A stretch of 64,000 nt of DNA from Cotesia glomerata (Eukaryota; Arthropoda; Insecta; Hymenoptera; Braconidae), in NCBI RefSeq assembly GCF_020080835.1, contig NC_058165.1, positions 737,967 through 801,966 of the forward strand. The letters run 5' to 3'. The position numbers and the translations under genes were made by a program. Below the pieces are notes generated by a model. The model saw only the letters and a program-made list of their open reading frames with translations. It was not told where the DNA came from and did no database searches. Shown piece after piece: positions 24,486 through 36,240 of this stretch; the first letter of the stretch is position 1; each line of letters starts with the position of its first letter.

Positions 24486-25194
24486 CGAACAAAAATCAAA
24501 ATTTTACAATATTTCTAAAAAAAGCATTTTTATTGAAAAATGACTACGAAAGGTTCTAGACAATCTTCAAAAGTGTCGATTAAATAAAAAATTTTCCAAA
24601 TTGGACCACCTTAAGCCAAATATTAACCAAAATAAAATTTTGGAAAACACTTATTTACCAAATTTTGGCAAATTTAAAATTCTATCTATCTCAGGTCCTA
24701 ATTACCCGATCTTAGTATTCAAAACCACTAAATAATTGTCTCAATAACCGTTATTTCCCACCAAAAAAGTAAAAAAAAAAGGCAATTACGTTTCAATTAT
24801 TCCGATAAATACCGGGCTCTCAATAAGATCCGGTGTCAAGTAAGACGGAAAGCTCATGAAGACCGAGTGTATTAGTTGAAAGAGATGAACGAGCTTACAC
24901 TGTAGCTAATGAGTCGAGGGATGATTGATTCGCCTATTCCGTTTCTCATTACCCCCTCCTCTAATTTTCTCCCTCTCTCTTTCTCTGTTTAGCTCCCGCG
25001 AATTCCTTTCATTAGCATGCCGCTTTCTTGAGGTTCATTTTCCATTCACGAGCCGTCATACCGTACAATGAGTACACCACTTGTCGCCTCACTAGGGGGA
25101 TGAAAGCCTCGAGAATTATTTATTTATATTATTTACTCCCTCAAAGAGTTTTGTTGCCTATAATGATTAATCGTCTTTTAATATCAACCTTAAA
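24486..25194. other. Unassigned sequence
   Basis: AT-rich to 24800, then less so (24830-25120). No gene, RNA or repeat is recognised. Confidence 0.3.
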
Positions 25195-25420
25195 AAAAAA
25201 AAAAAAAAAAAAAACTAATCCAGGATTCGAACCCGGTACCTTAAATTCCGTTCTAAAATTAAATTGCCCAAAAATTAAATAAAATTAAATTGTCCATATC
25301 TCAGCCGCTAATCAACCGATTTGGTCGTTTAATATCTCAAAATACTCGTCTTAATAATTCCTATTGATCCTTACCACTCACTAACCGATCCTTTGACCCA
25401 AATTTTTCCCCCCACTCTTC
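25195..25420 (-). repeat. SINE-like tRNA-derived repeat, copy 2
   Basis: Minus strand GGTACCGGGTTCGAATCC, then CTGGATTAG and a 22-base T run. Shares B-box context and right flank (TTTGACCCAAATTT at about 25392) with the copy at 22708-22890. Satellite-A-like text (ATATCTCAGCCGCTAATCAA, near 25295) lies inside. Confidence 0.55.
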
Positions 25421-27789
25421 TCGAAAAAAAAACCTCGTCTATCAATTATGCTTACTGAGGTCCCTGAAGAGCGTCTATGTACTGGATCTCATTGCAGGTC
25501 GATGACAAAGTTGTCTAGCAAGTATCCCAAAGCCATTAGCGACAGATCTGGTCCCAGAGGATGTAATCGGGCGTTGCCCTCCCCTTCCTCCCCTCTCCCT
25601 ACCCCCCTTCCCTTGAGCAAAACATACCAACAGGCTATAGAGGCTACATACCAGCGCCCTCACCGAGCTAACTGCTCAAAGGATAAACATAACAACTTTA
25701 TACGACCACAGCTCAAGGGGTTAAGCGAGCCCCGTTAATAGGGGTGGATTTGGATCGAGGGTAATACGAAGCTCGGGGGGATCCGATTGATCTACCGTTA
25801 ATATTTAATACATCCTGCTCTTCATTACGACAATTAGCTCGACGATTTTCCGGGAAAAATTCAAGATGGACGCTAAAAATGGAAAAAATTAAGGGGTGGG
25901 GGAGGTCAGATAACAAAGGGCCAATGAAAATATTAAGCTTTGTTAGAATTCGGGGGGGGGGTGATATAACTACAAACTATAAATATAACCCATTGAGTGA
26001 TTGAATGGAGGATATCGACTGCGCGGAATCTACCAATGAGGGTTTTCCGCGCATATAATGGGCTACCTTTCACCCTCCACCCCCTCCACCCTTCACCTGT
26101 CTTCCCAGGAACGTCCTGACTATCGACATCGACTATCCTACCTCTCCAAGCTGTAAAACAGAGTCAGAAATTCCTCTCTTGCTCTTCAATACAACCACCG
26201 ACTACAAATATCTCGCTATTTATTCAGTAATTATAATTACCAGGTGCATTGCCGTAGCAACCGACGACATCTATTGATCTTCTAGATAAATTTCTGGAGT
26301 TAAATAATTATTTTTACGAGGTAATTATTAAAAAAATTACACGGTTACATTTGGGGTCAATTTTTAAATAAGCGTAACTTTGGTTCTAATTGTCGTACGA
26401 TCACCGGGTTTAGCTTGTTGGACTCGGGGAAGAGTCTCAAATTTTTGCAATCAAGATTGAGAAACCTTAAATTACTTTTTTGACCTTTTCAAGGTGACTT
26501 TCAAAAGGGCTCAAATTTGCTAAGTATAAGGTTAGATTCAGTCGCCTTGAAAAGGGAGTGAAAAATTTTTTTAGGGTGGTTTGAGGGTAGGAGCTTGTAG
26601 CGGAAAGTAAGAGCTTTAATTTGAGCCATCAAAAAGGGCGCTGCGATTTTTTTAAAAAAAGTTATGGCGTTTTTAGAAAAAGAAGGGTCGTTTGGGAAAA
26701 TTGATGTAACTTGCGGAAAAATGGCGGGAAAATTTTGAATAAAAAGAGAAATTAAAGTTGAGATTTTGAGGATTTGGAAAAATTGAGTTTAGAGGGTGAG
26801 AAAAATTTTTAAGGTACTTTTTTGGAAGGTTGGAGTTGGAGCTGGATTTTATGGGATTGTGTGAAAAAGGGTGGGGGGGGGGGTAAATTTGAAAATAACC
26901 TCAAAAAAAGCAATTAATATTGTAATTGGGACAAAAAGGAAGTAGGAGGTGGAGAAAAAATATATTCCGGTCACGGTAAGCGACGGCAAAGACACTGGAA
27001 CGGGGAATATCTTTGTGGAGTTGAATTGAGTCTCTTGTTGGATGATGACGGACCCTTGAAAGGGGGTTGGAGGGGGGGGGAAGTATCCATGTCATAAAAA
27101 TAATCAACTCCATCATCCAATGAGCCGCCCTAAGGCTACTTTGATCTCTTAGCATTTGTTTTTTCCGTCACAACTTTGTTTCGTCTTTTTCTTTTTCACT
27201 GTCGGGCTTTTCCGGCGCCCCTATATTATCCTACAGAAAAAAGGTAACCAAGGGGTGGAAGGGGGAAAATATATAAGTAAGTAAAGAAAGTAAGCCGGAC
27301 GAGGTTCTTATCGACTAAGTAAAACTTTCAGTGCTTTTGCGAATAAAAAGTTAATGAGAAAGGGGGTTCTTGGTTCGTTGTGCTTCACCTCAGTCATCTG
27401 TTAATGCCCTATGTAATTTTGTTTTTTTTTTATCGACCACTCAAATTTAAAAATTGACAGTGATATTCGTCGATAATATTGGAGTGGGGGGAGCAGGGGG
27501 AGGGGGGGAAGTAGATTACTGCATATTGGTCAAACCTGGAAAGTTCATTGCTTTCTCACCGTGGTCAGGGATAATGATAATGAGTAATTGTTATTGTTAT
27601 TGTAGAAATGACGGGTAAATAATAGGACAAGTTGTTAACCTGAGCTGTATTTCACGCCCACGTGGTAATGATAAGTGCCACACGTCTACCTGTTGTGTAC
27701 CGGTGGGTGATGGAATATTATCACAATCGAGAAACAGTTACAGTTTTGAAGGGGTAGGGGTAAAGAGGTTGGATATTTTTTTGGCAGGT
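25421..27789. other. Unassigned sequence with repeated G runs
   Basis: G runs of 7 or more on the plus strand at about 25952, 26873, 27072 and 27483-27507. The last (G6-AGCA-G5-A-G7) fits a G-quadruplex pattern. Frames at 25448-25738 and 26901-27155 have no recognisable domain. Confidence 0.4.
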
Positions 27790-28970
27790 TAATTATGAAG
27801 ATAGTGATATTCAGGTTAATGGTAATGATATTGATATTCAGGTTAATGAAAATGATTTTTATATTTAGGATAATAATAAAGATATTGATGTTCAGGTGAA
27901 TTATAATATCGCTGCTATTCAGGTGAATGATATTGATAATGATATTCATGTGGGAAATAAAAATATTGATATTCAGGTAAATTATAATCATTTTTTAATT
28001 TAGGATAATGATAACGATATTGATATTCAGGTGAATGTTAATATTGCTGATATTCACGTAAATGAAATTCAGGTAAATGATAATGATATTGATATTCAGG
28101 TAAATAATAATTTTTTAATTTAGGATAATAATAAAGATAATGATATTCAGGTAAATGACAATGATATTCAGGTGGGAAATAAAGATATTGATATTTAGGC
28201 AAATGATAACAATTTTTAAATCTATGATAATAATATTGATGATGATATTCAGGTTAATAAAAATATCGCTGATATTCAAGTGAATGATATTGATAATGAT
28301 ATTCAGGTAAATGACCGTAATATTGATATTCAGGTGGATGATAATATCATTGGTATTGACATTCAGGTGGATGATAATATCATTGATATTGATATTCACA
28401 TAAATGATAATATCATTGATACTCAGATAAATGATAATATCATCGATAATCAGGTGAATGATATTGATAATGATATTCAGGTGGATGATAATGAACCTGA
28501 TATTCGGGTTAATAATAATTATATTGATATTCAGGTGAATGATATTGGTATTAATATTCCGGTGAAGGTTATTGGTATTGACATTCAGGTGGATGATAAT
28601 ATCATTGATATTGATATTCACATAAATGATAATATCATTGATACTCAGATAAATGATAATATCATCGATAATCAGGTGAATGATATTAATAATGATATTC
28701 AGGTGGATGATAATGAACCTGATATTCGGGTTAATAATAATTATATTGATATTCAGGTGAATGATATTGATATTGATATTCCGGTGAAGGTTATTGGTAT
28801 TGATATTCAGGTAAATTCAGGTAAATTATTATTGATATTAAAGTGCATTATAATATTACTGATATTCAGGTGAGTTATATTGACATTGATATTCAGGTGA
28901 ATGATGATAATAATAATAATAATAATAATAATCAAATAAATAGTGATAATGATAAATAAATTTTCTTACT
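27790..28970 (+). repeat. Minisatellite B array 3 (plus strand)
   Basis: GATATTCAGGTGAATGATAA units on the plus strand, the only B array in this orientation. It contains a 222-bp higher-order duplication (28351-28794) and ends in an AAT run (28908-28931). A 197-codon frame on + and a 168-codon frame on - both run through it. Confidence 0.93.
28351..28794 (+). repeat. Two 222-bp higher-order repeat copies inside array 3
   Basis: TGGTATTGACATTCAGGTGG at 28351 recurs at 28573, and the same start (TGGTATTGATATTCAGGT) appears at 28795. Copies differ at only a few bases, far less than neighbouring units, so this duplication is recent. 222 is divisible by three. Confidence 0.9.
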
Positions 28971-29703
28971 AAGACAAATTGCTAAAGCCGTAGAACTAAT
29001 CGTAATCAAAGAAAACTTTATTACAAATAACAATAATTTTCTTGGAAAACAAAACTTTCGGCAGTCAAAGTCATTCTCTGAAAAGCAATTCCAGATACAC
29101 ACAACCGAAAATTCGAACTCGAGGTAAAATCATTCCTATAGAAAAGGTTCATAATAATAATAATAATAATAATAATAATTTCCCTTCTCTTTTCAAGCGC
29201 TGTCTGATATATATAGATAAAATAAGGCAGCGGTAGAGTTCTACATGGTCTTTTCATTCGAGACATGAATGGCTTGAACGAGTTGAGCCACATCCTACTT
29301 CGTACTTCGTTTTACGTCTTTTCCACCATTATCCATCTCGCGTTATTATTTTCTTTTTATCTTTTCCTCTTTCCTTTTATCTCTTTCCAATTCTATTTCC
29401 ATTATACGCCCGCCCGTTCCACCCTCCACCTTTTTCTTATCAATATTCCGTCCTTTTATCCAAAATTAGTTATTTCAACTTTTTTCGCCAGGTTGAAATA
29501 AAATGATAAAAAAAAAAAAATATAATTCCAGTGCATCGATCCTCAATAGGCTGAAAATGAAGATAAAAATTCCAGCTCATTGATATTGAAATTAAAAAAA
29601 AATTGTATGTTATATAAAGCGCTCAAGTGACTCTCGAACTTGTACAATTGCCACCGAAATAATGAATAGTAAATAATAACTAATAATAACAATCCTTTTA
29701 TTC

Positions 29704-29756
<53 letters not shown>

Positions 29757-30144
29757 GAGAGTTAAATAAAAATCCGGATATAATTGACCGTTGAAAATAT
29801 TATATAGGATGATATTTTTTAGTAGTCAGTGGGTGTAATATAAGGAGAAGGTGGACCACGTGTTTTCAATTGAGAATCACGGTCAACACGTGTCGACAGC
29901 ACAAAGCCGTTATTGTATTTCTTATATATTAATCTTGAGCCGCTCAACCACATTTTAAGATACATATAGGCTATACAGGCTTAACACACTTGATGCTAGT
30001 CGATGGGATACATGTAGATACAGAGAAGAATAATCGGGGTGGAGGCTCATACAATTCTTAAGTACCAAGTAATTTTAATATTTTATTTTTTATAATTCTT
30101 AAACGCCGAAAGTTTCGTATTTTTTAAGGAATTTAGTGATTTTT
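28971..30144. other. Unassigned sequence with AAT and AT microsatellites
   Basis: (AAT)n at 29151-29178 and (AT)n at 29706-29753. The rest is plain AT-rich sequence with a CT-rich patch at 29300-29480. Two ACACGTG/CCACGTG E-boxes lie at about 29855 and 29885. Confidence 0.35.
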
Positions 30145-31240
30145 TATCTGAATATCAATATCAATATCATTATCCCTGAGTATCAATGATATCATTCACC
30201 TGAATATCAATAATATTATCATTAATCTGGATGTCATTATCAATATCACCCACCTGAATATCGACGATATTATAATTTACCTGAACATCAATAACATTAT
30301 TATTAACCTGAATATCATTATCAATATCACCCACCTGAATATCGATGATATTATAATTTACCTGAATATCAACGATATTATTGTTATTAACTTGAATATC
30401 ATTATCAATATCAGTGACCTGAATATCAATACCAGTATTATTCACCTGAATATCAATACTAATATCATTCCCTCTAAATATCACCGATATTATTGTTATT
30501 AACCTGAATATCATTATCAATAGCACCCACCTGAATATCGACGATATAATAATTTACCTGAATATCAATGATATTAATATTAGCCTTAATATCAACAATA
30601 TTATCATTATTATTATTATTTTTAACGTGGATATCAATATCTTTATCATTTACCTGAATATCAATGATATGATTACTTTTCCTAAAAAACAACGACATTA
30701 TAATAATTATTGTCATTATTAACCCGAATATCAATATCAATATCTTTATTAATCACTTAAATATCATTATCAATATCATTTATTTAGATATTATTATTAA
30801 TATCATTCACTTCAATATCAATAATATTATTATTCACCTGAATATCATTACCAAAATCATTCACCTGAATATCAATATCTTTATTAATCACTTAAATATC
30901 ATTATCAATATCATTCATTTAGATATTATTATTAATATCATTTACCTGAATATCACCAATATTATTCACCTGAATATCATTACCAATATCATCCACCTGA
31001 ATATAAGTATCAATATTGTCAACCTGAATATCAATGATATTATCATTCACCTGAATATCATCAATATCATTCACCCGAATATCATTACCAACATCATCCA
31101 CCTGAATATCATTATCAATATCGCTCACCTGAATATGAATAACTATATTCATCTGAATATCGCTATAACTACCTGATATTCACCCGAATATCACTATGTT
31201 TACCTGATATTCACCTGAATATCGCCATAATTCTCCTGAA
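30145..31240 (-). repeat. Minisatellite B array 4 (minus strand)
   Basis: CACCTGAATATCATTATCAA units. A longer repeat of several units (CCCACCTGAATATCGACGAT and its neighbours) recurs near 30245, 30335 and 30525, so higher-order structure is present here too. Confidence 0.93.
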
Positions 31241-32074
31241 ATGACCTTTACACTCCCCAAATCTCTTCCTAAAATCGACTCAACAATCGAAACCCCAATA
31301 ATTCCGTAGTAACAACTCAATCGGAAAACGGAAGCACAATAAACAGTGGGAATAATAAACCTCGGTTAGCTGGTGTAATCTTTTAGTGACTCTTACCGGC
31401 GGCAATGTACATCGGTTGTAGCACACTATATAACATAATATAGCCTGGCGCTGCATTTAAGCCAAACCGAGCCGGATTGCCGGATAGAAACGGATAGAGG
31501 GCTATAAATATTCTCAGGGTGTCTCTCTACTCCTTTTATCTCTGGCTCTTCCTCAGTACAGCTTAAGTGCTCGGGTTATTCCTTCCTCTTATTCTTAACC
31601 ATTTCTCTTGGATCCTCCTTGCCCCCCCTCCCCCCTCCCGCCCCGCTTAGCCACGAATTCTTACCGCTTCCAATCGCGCTATTTCTCAACTCCCGCATGG
31701 ACTTACGGACGCGGCTTCCTCATCTTCATCTTCATCTTCTTCATCTAGAGACTTGTTATTTTATTAATCTGCCAGAGAGTTTCTCGCTCTATGTAATTTC
31801 GCGGATAAAACTGTTGCCATCCTCATGTCCCCATACTACTACTATAACGTTGGTTATTTCCGTGGCTTTTACTCGCACCGGATATTTCCGGGCTATTTTT
31901 AGATCAGCATCCACTTTTCACCAACCGCTAGGCTAACCGGGGTAATGAGAGCCAATTATTCACAAGTTTTTTTGTTTTTAATCCCTCCCTCATTTAAAAT
32001 CCTCTTTTTTTATTTGTTATTTACGATACAATCATTTTTATTTTCTGGCACGTGTGTTTGGATTGTCGAGAGCT
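31241..32074. other. Unassigned, GC-richer sequence with a TATA-like motif
   Basis: GCTATAAATATTC (TATAAATA at 31503-31510) sits in a less AT-rich block (31370-31900) with TCAGTA at 31553. This could be a promoter, but no downstream coding region is visible. The frame 31619-31936 has no domain. Confidence 0.3.
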
Positions 32075-33935
32075 TTCCAATGAGCCCAAACACGATTAAG
32101 TTCCCTTAAAAATTGCCCACCCGCGAAAACCGCGAAAAACCGCGAATTAGATTTTTTTGATGACTGATTGAAAAAATTGTATGAACTTTTTTGTAGGAAA
32201 TTTTAAGAGCTAAAAAAAAGATTTTTTATCATTTTTTTGGTCAGAAAATAAAAAAAAAATTTTTTGAAAAATTAAAACAATATTATTGTCTTATAGGGGA
32301 TTATAAATAAAATTTTGCTTTATTAAATAATGAATTTTGTTAAATTCCACTATACTTTTTTAAAGATATAAGCTCATCCTGAGATTACACTCATCAAGAG
32401 CTTTCATTTGAGTACCCACATGTATTTTTGATATATTTTTCATATATACATATATATAATATATATATTAAAAATATAAGCTCATCCCGATGTTACGCTT
32501 ATCAAGAGCTTTCATTTGAGTACCCACATGCTTTCTTGATATATTTTATATATATACGTATATATAGTATATATAAATATATAAAATATATGAAAAATTG
32601 ATGTGGGTACTCAAATGAAAGGTCTTGATGAGTGTAACATCAGGATGTGCTTATATCTTTAAAAATGTCAATAATTAAAAAATTATATTGTATTTTGTCA
32701 ATTTATGATATTTTTAAAGATATAAGCTCATCATGATGTTACACTCATCAAGAGCTTTCATTTGAGTACCTACTTGCATTTTTGATATATTTGACATAAT
32801 ATACATATTTATAATATATATAAATATATAAAATATATGAAAAATTGATGTGGGTACTCAAATGAAAGGTCTTGATGAGTGTAACATCAGGATGAGCTTA
32901 TATCTTTAAAAATGTCAATAGTTCACGATATACAAGGTAATTTCTTAATTATGTATCTAGAGATAGAGCATTTTTGAATGCAGCCTAAAATTACGGGCTA
33001 AATATTGTAATTTTGAAAAAATTATAAGAAATCTTTTTTGTAAAAAATTTCACGAGGTACAAAAAAGGTATTCAAAAATTTTTTTCTACCTTAAGTATCT
33101 ATTTTTATTAAATAAAAATGAGTAATTTAAGTTTGCCGGATGTATGAAAGTTTTTAACGAGTATCCGTCAATCGTAGTTGACAGTTCCGTTTAAAAAACG
33201 TTTATCGGATATAAAATCCTGACTGGGATTTTATAACTAAAAAGTTTTAAATAAATTTCGAGATTGAATTGTGTGTCATCATCACTGTCACTCGAATTGA
33301 AACTTAAAGGAAATCGAAATCGATAGCTTTGTATAAATTTATAAAGGAGTGAGAGATAACCCCGACTCTTTACTCCCTACTACCTATTCTGTCAAACTCT
33401 GAAGGGAATGAATCCTATCCATAACAAGTTTTATCAGCGATACTCTTTATACTTAACAGATATAAGCTGAGGCTGAGGGTCGGCCCCTTTTTCACTCCTT
33501 TGCCACGATTACGTCACTTTAAATGGTTAATGCGCTACCTCATTAATCATTTTCTTCAACCACCTGTCTTGAGTTTATAATTTTTGGCGAGATACTTCCA
33601 ATATTTAGCCCATAATTTCAAATTTTATTGATCTAATTACAATAATAATAACGATCTAGTAATTTTTCTAATTTTTTTTTTTATTTCCCGGGGAAAATAT
33701 TGAAGAAAAAAAAAATTAATAAATCTCTTTTGTAACTCTTAAAATTTCCTACAAAAAAAAATTTCTTACAATTTTTTATCTCCAATATTAACTAACTTAT
33801 CCATCAAAACATTGAATTCGCGGTTTTCCGCGGATTTTCGCGGTTGACCATTTTACCCCAAAAAGTAGGGTTACGTATACTCATTGGAAAGCTCTCTTTA
33901 TAAGGAAGAATTTTCACCCAAAAAAATTTCGACCC
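32075..33935. mobile_element. Foldback element with CGCG-rich inverted arms
   Basis: The left arm (about 32080-32230: GAGCTTTCCAATGAG, CCGCGAAAACCGCG, TTTTTTGTAGGAAATTTTAA) is repeated in inverted orientation at about 33740-33900 (TTAAAATTTCCTACAAAAAA, CGCGGTTTTCCGCGG, CTCATTGGAAAGCTC). The interior has an inverted-module cluster (32345-32925) and about 700 bases of single-copy-looking DNA. There is no open frame of note, so it would be non-autonomous. Single arms of the same type occur at 36015, 40550 and 42425. Confidence 0.7.
32345..32925. repeat. Five copies of a 70-bp module in forward/forward/reverse/forward/reverse order
   Basis: The module reads AAAGATATAAGCTCATCNNG, TACACTCATCAAGAGCTTTC, ATTTGAGTACCCACATG. 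Forward copies start near 32352, 32470 and 32712; inverted copies lie at about 32598-32678 and 32847-32925. TA-rich spacers at the two palindrome centres (about 32560 and 32810) would form hairpin loops. Confidence 0.9.
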
Positions 33936-34355
33936 AAGATCAATGGGTCGGTTTAAAGTGGCGTTAACATAAAAAGATAAGTATATTCTAAATTTGCCCG
34001 TCCCGTTGGCTCTAGATCATTTGTTTTTGTCTTTTATTCCCTTTATTTTAAACTCCCGAGAGTTACTGTCGACTCATTCATAAGAGATGCACCAACAGCT
34101 TTTATTATATTATGAGAAAGGGGCAAAGATGACGGAGATGACGGCCGGACTGAGGACTGACTGCTTAAAAAAAAAAAAAAAAAAAAAAACAAAAACAAAA
34201 CAGAATAAAACTAACTAAAGCTAAGCATAACCGCCGGAAACGAACTCGCGAGCCAATGTTCATTCACAAGCTAACCAACCGTCCGCTAGTTTTCTTTCTC
34301 CTTTTTTTTTTTATACTCTTACTCTTACTCTGGCTATTATTATTTTGTCATAATT
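33936..34355. other. Spacer with poly-A and a tRNA-like relic
   Basis: A22 at about 34168-34189 is followed by about 100 bases that on the minus strand read GGTTGGTTAGCTTGTG...GGCTCGCGAGTTCGTTTCC. This looks like a decayed tRNA-derived SINE head with its tail toward the poly-A (poly-T on the minus strand). No coding region. Confidence 0.4.
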
Positions 34356-35164
34356 CACTGTTAAAAATTTTTGTAAAATTACAAAACAAATAATAAGTAA
34401 AATTACAAATCAGTGTATAGCAATGTGAAATAAAATACAATAACATGTAATTTTCCAATTTTCCAATACCTGTCAAAAAATCTATTAAGATGTAATTTTA
34501 CAATCTTCATGTATAAACCTAACACGCATTGTAATATTACAGAGACGGTCGTAAATTTTTAAGAAAAAGCTTTTTAATTTTTCAAACATTATTTGTCATC
34601 TGATTCGGCATAATTGTATGTAAAATCACAAAAAAATATTGTTTATATTACAATAATCTGATAAAAAATTTAAAAAGCTTTTTTTTTATTTTTACAATTT
34701 TTCATTGTAAAATTACACAGTGCAATGTAATGTTACAAGACAATTTTAATTATATTACACCAATTGTAATTCTACTTGACTGTTTTCCAATTTTAAAAAC
34801 AATACTTTTAAGTTTTACAAAAATGAGACTGATGTATCGAAAAAACAACAATGTCCTTCATATTTATTTTTACTAATTTTTAGTCTATGGTTGGTTTATT
34901 TGTAATAATAAATTTGAGGCATCATTTATCTTTTATAAATTTTAATATTACGCTCAAATGATCATTTCAAAATCAATATATTTTAATGAGTATATATGTT
35001 AGACTTTAATTTTTATAATATTCAATGAATTATAGATAATGTAAAATTCAGTTATTTTACATCAATAAAACAGCATAAAATAACACAAATAATGTAAATA
35101 ATAAATAATAAGCCGTAAAGCTCAATCACCATATAGAATTAGCTTATCAGAATAATAAGATGTT

Positions 35165-35250
35165 AAATGACCTATCGGTCGTACGGTGTAGGGCGTTAGG
35201 TATCGGTCTGTCAAGCAAGCGGCTCGCGTTCGATTCTCAGTTAGGGTAAA
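35165..35250 (+). other. Decayed tRNA-like sequence
   Basis: GGTGTAGGGCGTTAGGTATC followed by GGCTCGCGTTCGATTCTC resembles a tRNA A-box/B-box arrangement, but the T arm does not pair. It shares GGCTCGCG and GTTCG with the minus-strand relic at about 34190-34290. Confidence 0.35.
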
Positions 35251-35273
35251 TATTATTTTCACTATATATCATC

Positions 35274-35630
35274 CTATTCTTTCCCACTTCACAGCATTAT
35301 TTATGTTTGTAAAAATGCTTGCCGTAAGATGGACGGTGTGGCTTAATGTATATAGAATAAGCGAAAGGAAATTTAGTATAGACCGGATAGCTCAAATGGT
35401 AGAGTAGCCGACATGTCTTCGGAAGGTTCTGGGTTCGAATCCCAGTCCGAGCTATCTAATAATTTTTTCTCGCATATTCTATAAACTCACATTAAGATGA
35501 CCCTCTCCACATTCCTTTCTCAATCCTTTCCTACCAATATCCTGTTACGTGAATGTGGAACGCTTCACGTAATAATTACCGTAACTCCTATTCTTTCCCG
35601 CTTCACAGCATTATTTATGTTTGTAAAAAT
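35274..35630 (+). mobile_element. tRNA-like element with 43-bp terminal direct repeats, copy 2
   Basis: Direct repeats at 35274-35316 and 35588-35630. The core is nearly identical to copy 1 (about four differences per 100 bases). The tRNA-like part is at 35391-35456, where the anticodon stem is CCGA/TCGG with four Watson-Crick pairs. The 9-bp hairpin is at 35545-35553/35564-35572. No target duplication is visible. It lies inside the CACTG-ended element. Confidence 0.8.
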
Positions 35631-36014
35631 TAGGTCTACGTGAGATGGAAAATCTAGTGAGCGCTTCATAAAAATAAAATGACAACAAATATTTAATCAA
35701 ATCTTTCTTTTTTATTATTTCAATTCAAGGAAAGTATTGTAATTTTACAAACTTAGCTAATCAAATAATATTTATAAAATTACAAAACCTTGTAAAATTA
35801 GTAACCTCACATCTATATATGTTTTGTAATATTACTATACCCGATTGTAATTTTAAATAAATGTTTTGCCTATTAGCTTTCAATAAAGTTCTTGTAAAAT
35901 TACAATAGAAATTTTTAACAGTGTATAATCTTAATAAAATACTTTTTTATTTATTTTTTTCTCGGAAAAAATTTTCTTGGGTTTTATTTTAATACAGAAA
36001 ATATATTCCCGATA

Positions 36015-36240
36015 AAAAGAGCTTTCTAACGAGTGTAAGCAACCCTACTTTTGGGTAACTTTTGCCTTTCCGCGAAAATCCGCGGAAAAACCGCGAATTA
36101 GATTGTTTTAATGGATAACTCAGTAAATATTGAATACAGAAAAATTTTAAGAGATTTTTTTTATAAAAAATTTTATAAACTACAAAAAAGGTTTCAAAAT
36201 TTTTGCCAAAAATCAGATTTTTAATAAAAATCAAAAATTA
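36015..36240. repeat. Single CGCG arm (relative of the foldback element)
   Basis: GAGCTTTCTAACGAG, CCGCGAAAATCCGCGG and AACCGCGAATTAG match the arms of the 32-34 kb foldback element. There is no partner arm nearby. Confidence 0.75.

Larger units (their letters stand above)
34356..35923. mobile_element. 1.57-kb element with CACTG terminal inverted repeats, rich in TGTAATTTTACA palindromes
   Basis: The left end CACTGTTAAAAATTT (34356) is matched by the right end AAATTTTTAACAGTG (ending 35923). Inside, palindromes of the type TTGTAAAATTACAA or TGTAATATTACA occur about 15 times over 34370-35100 and 35735-35900. CACTG ends suggest a CMC-type (CACTA/Chapaev) non-autonomous DNA transposon. The flanks (CATAATT left, TATAATC right) do not give a clean target duplication. 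No transposase frame is seen. It contains the second tRNA-like element. Confidence 0.65.

Noticed and set aside
28115..28873. Frames of 168 (-) and 197 (+) codons with DIQVND/HLNIN repeats
   Set aside because: Minisatellite B units in multiples of three keep frames open on both strands. No start context, no non-repeat portion, and the same pattern recurs in the other B arrays.
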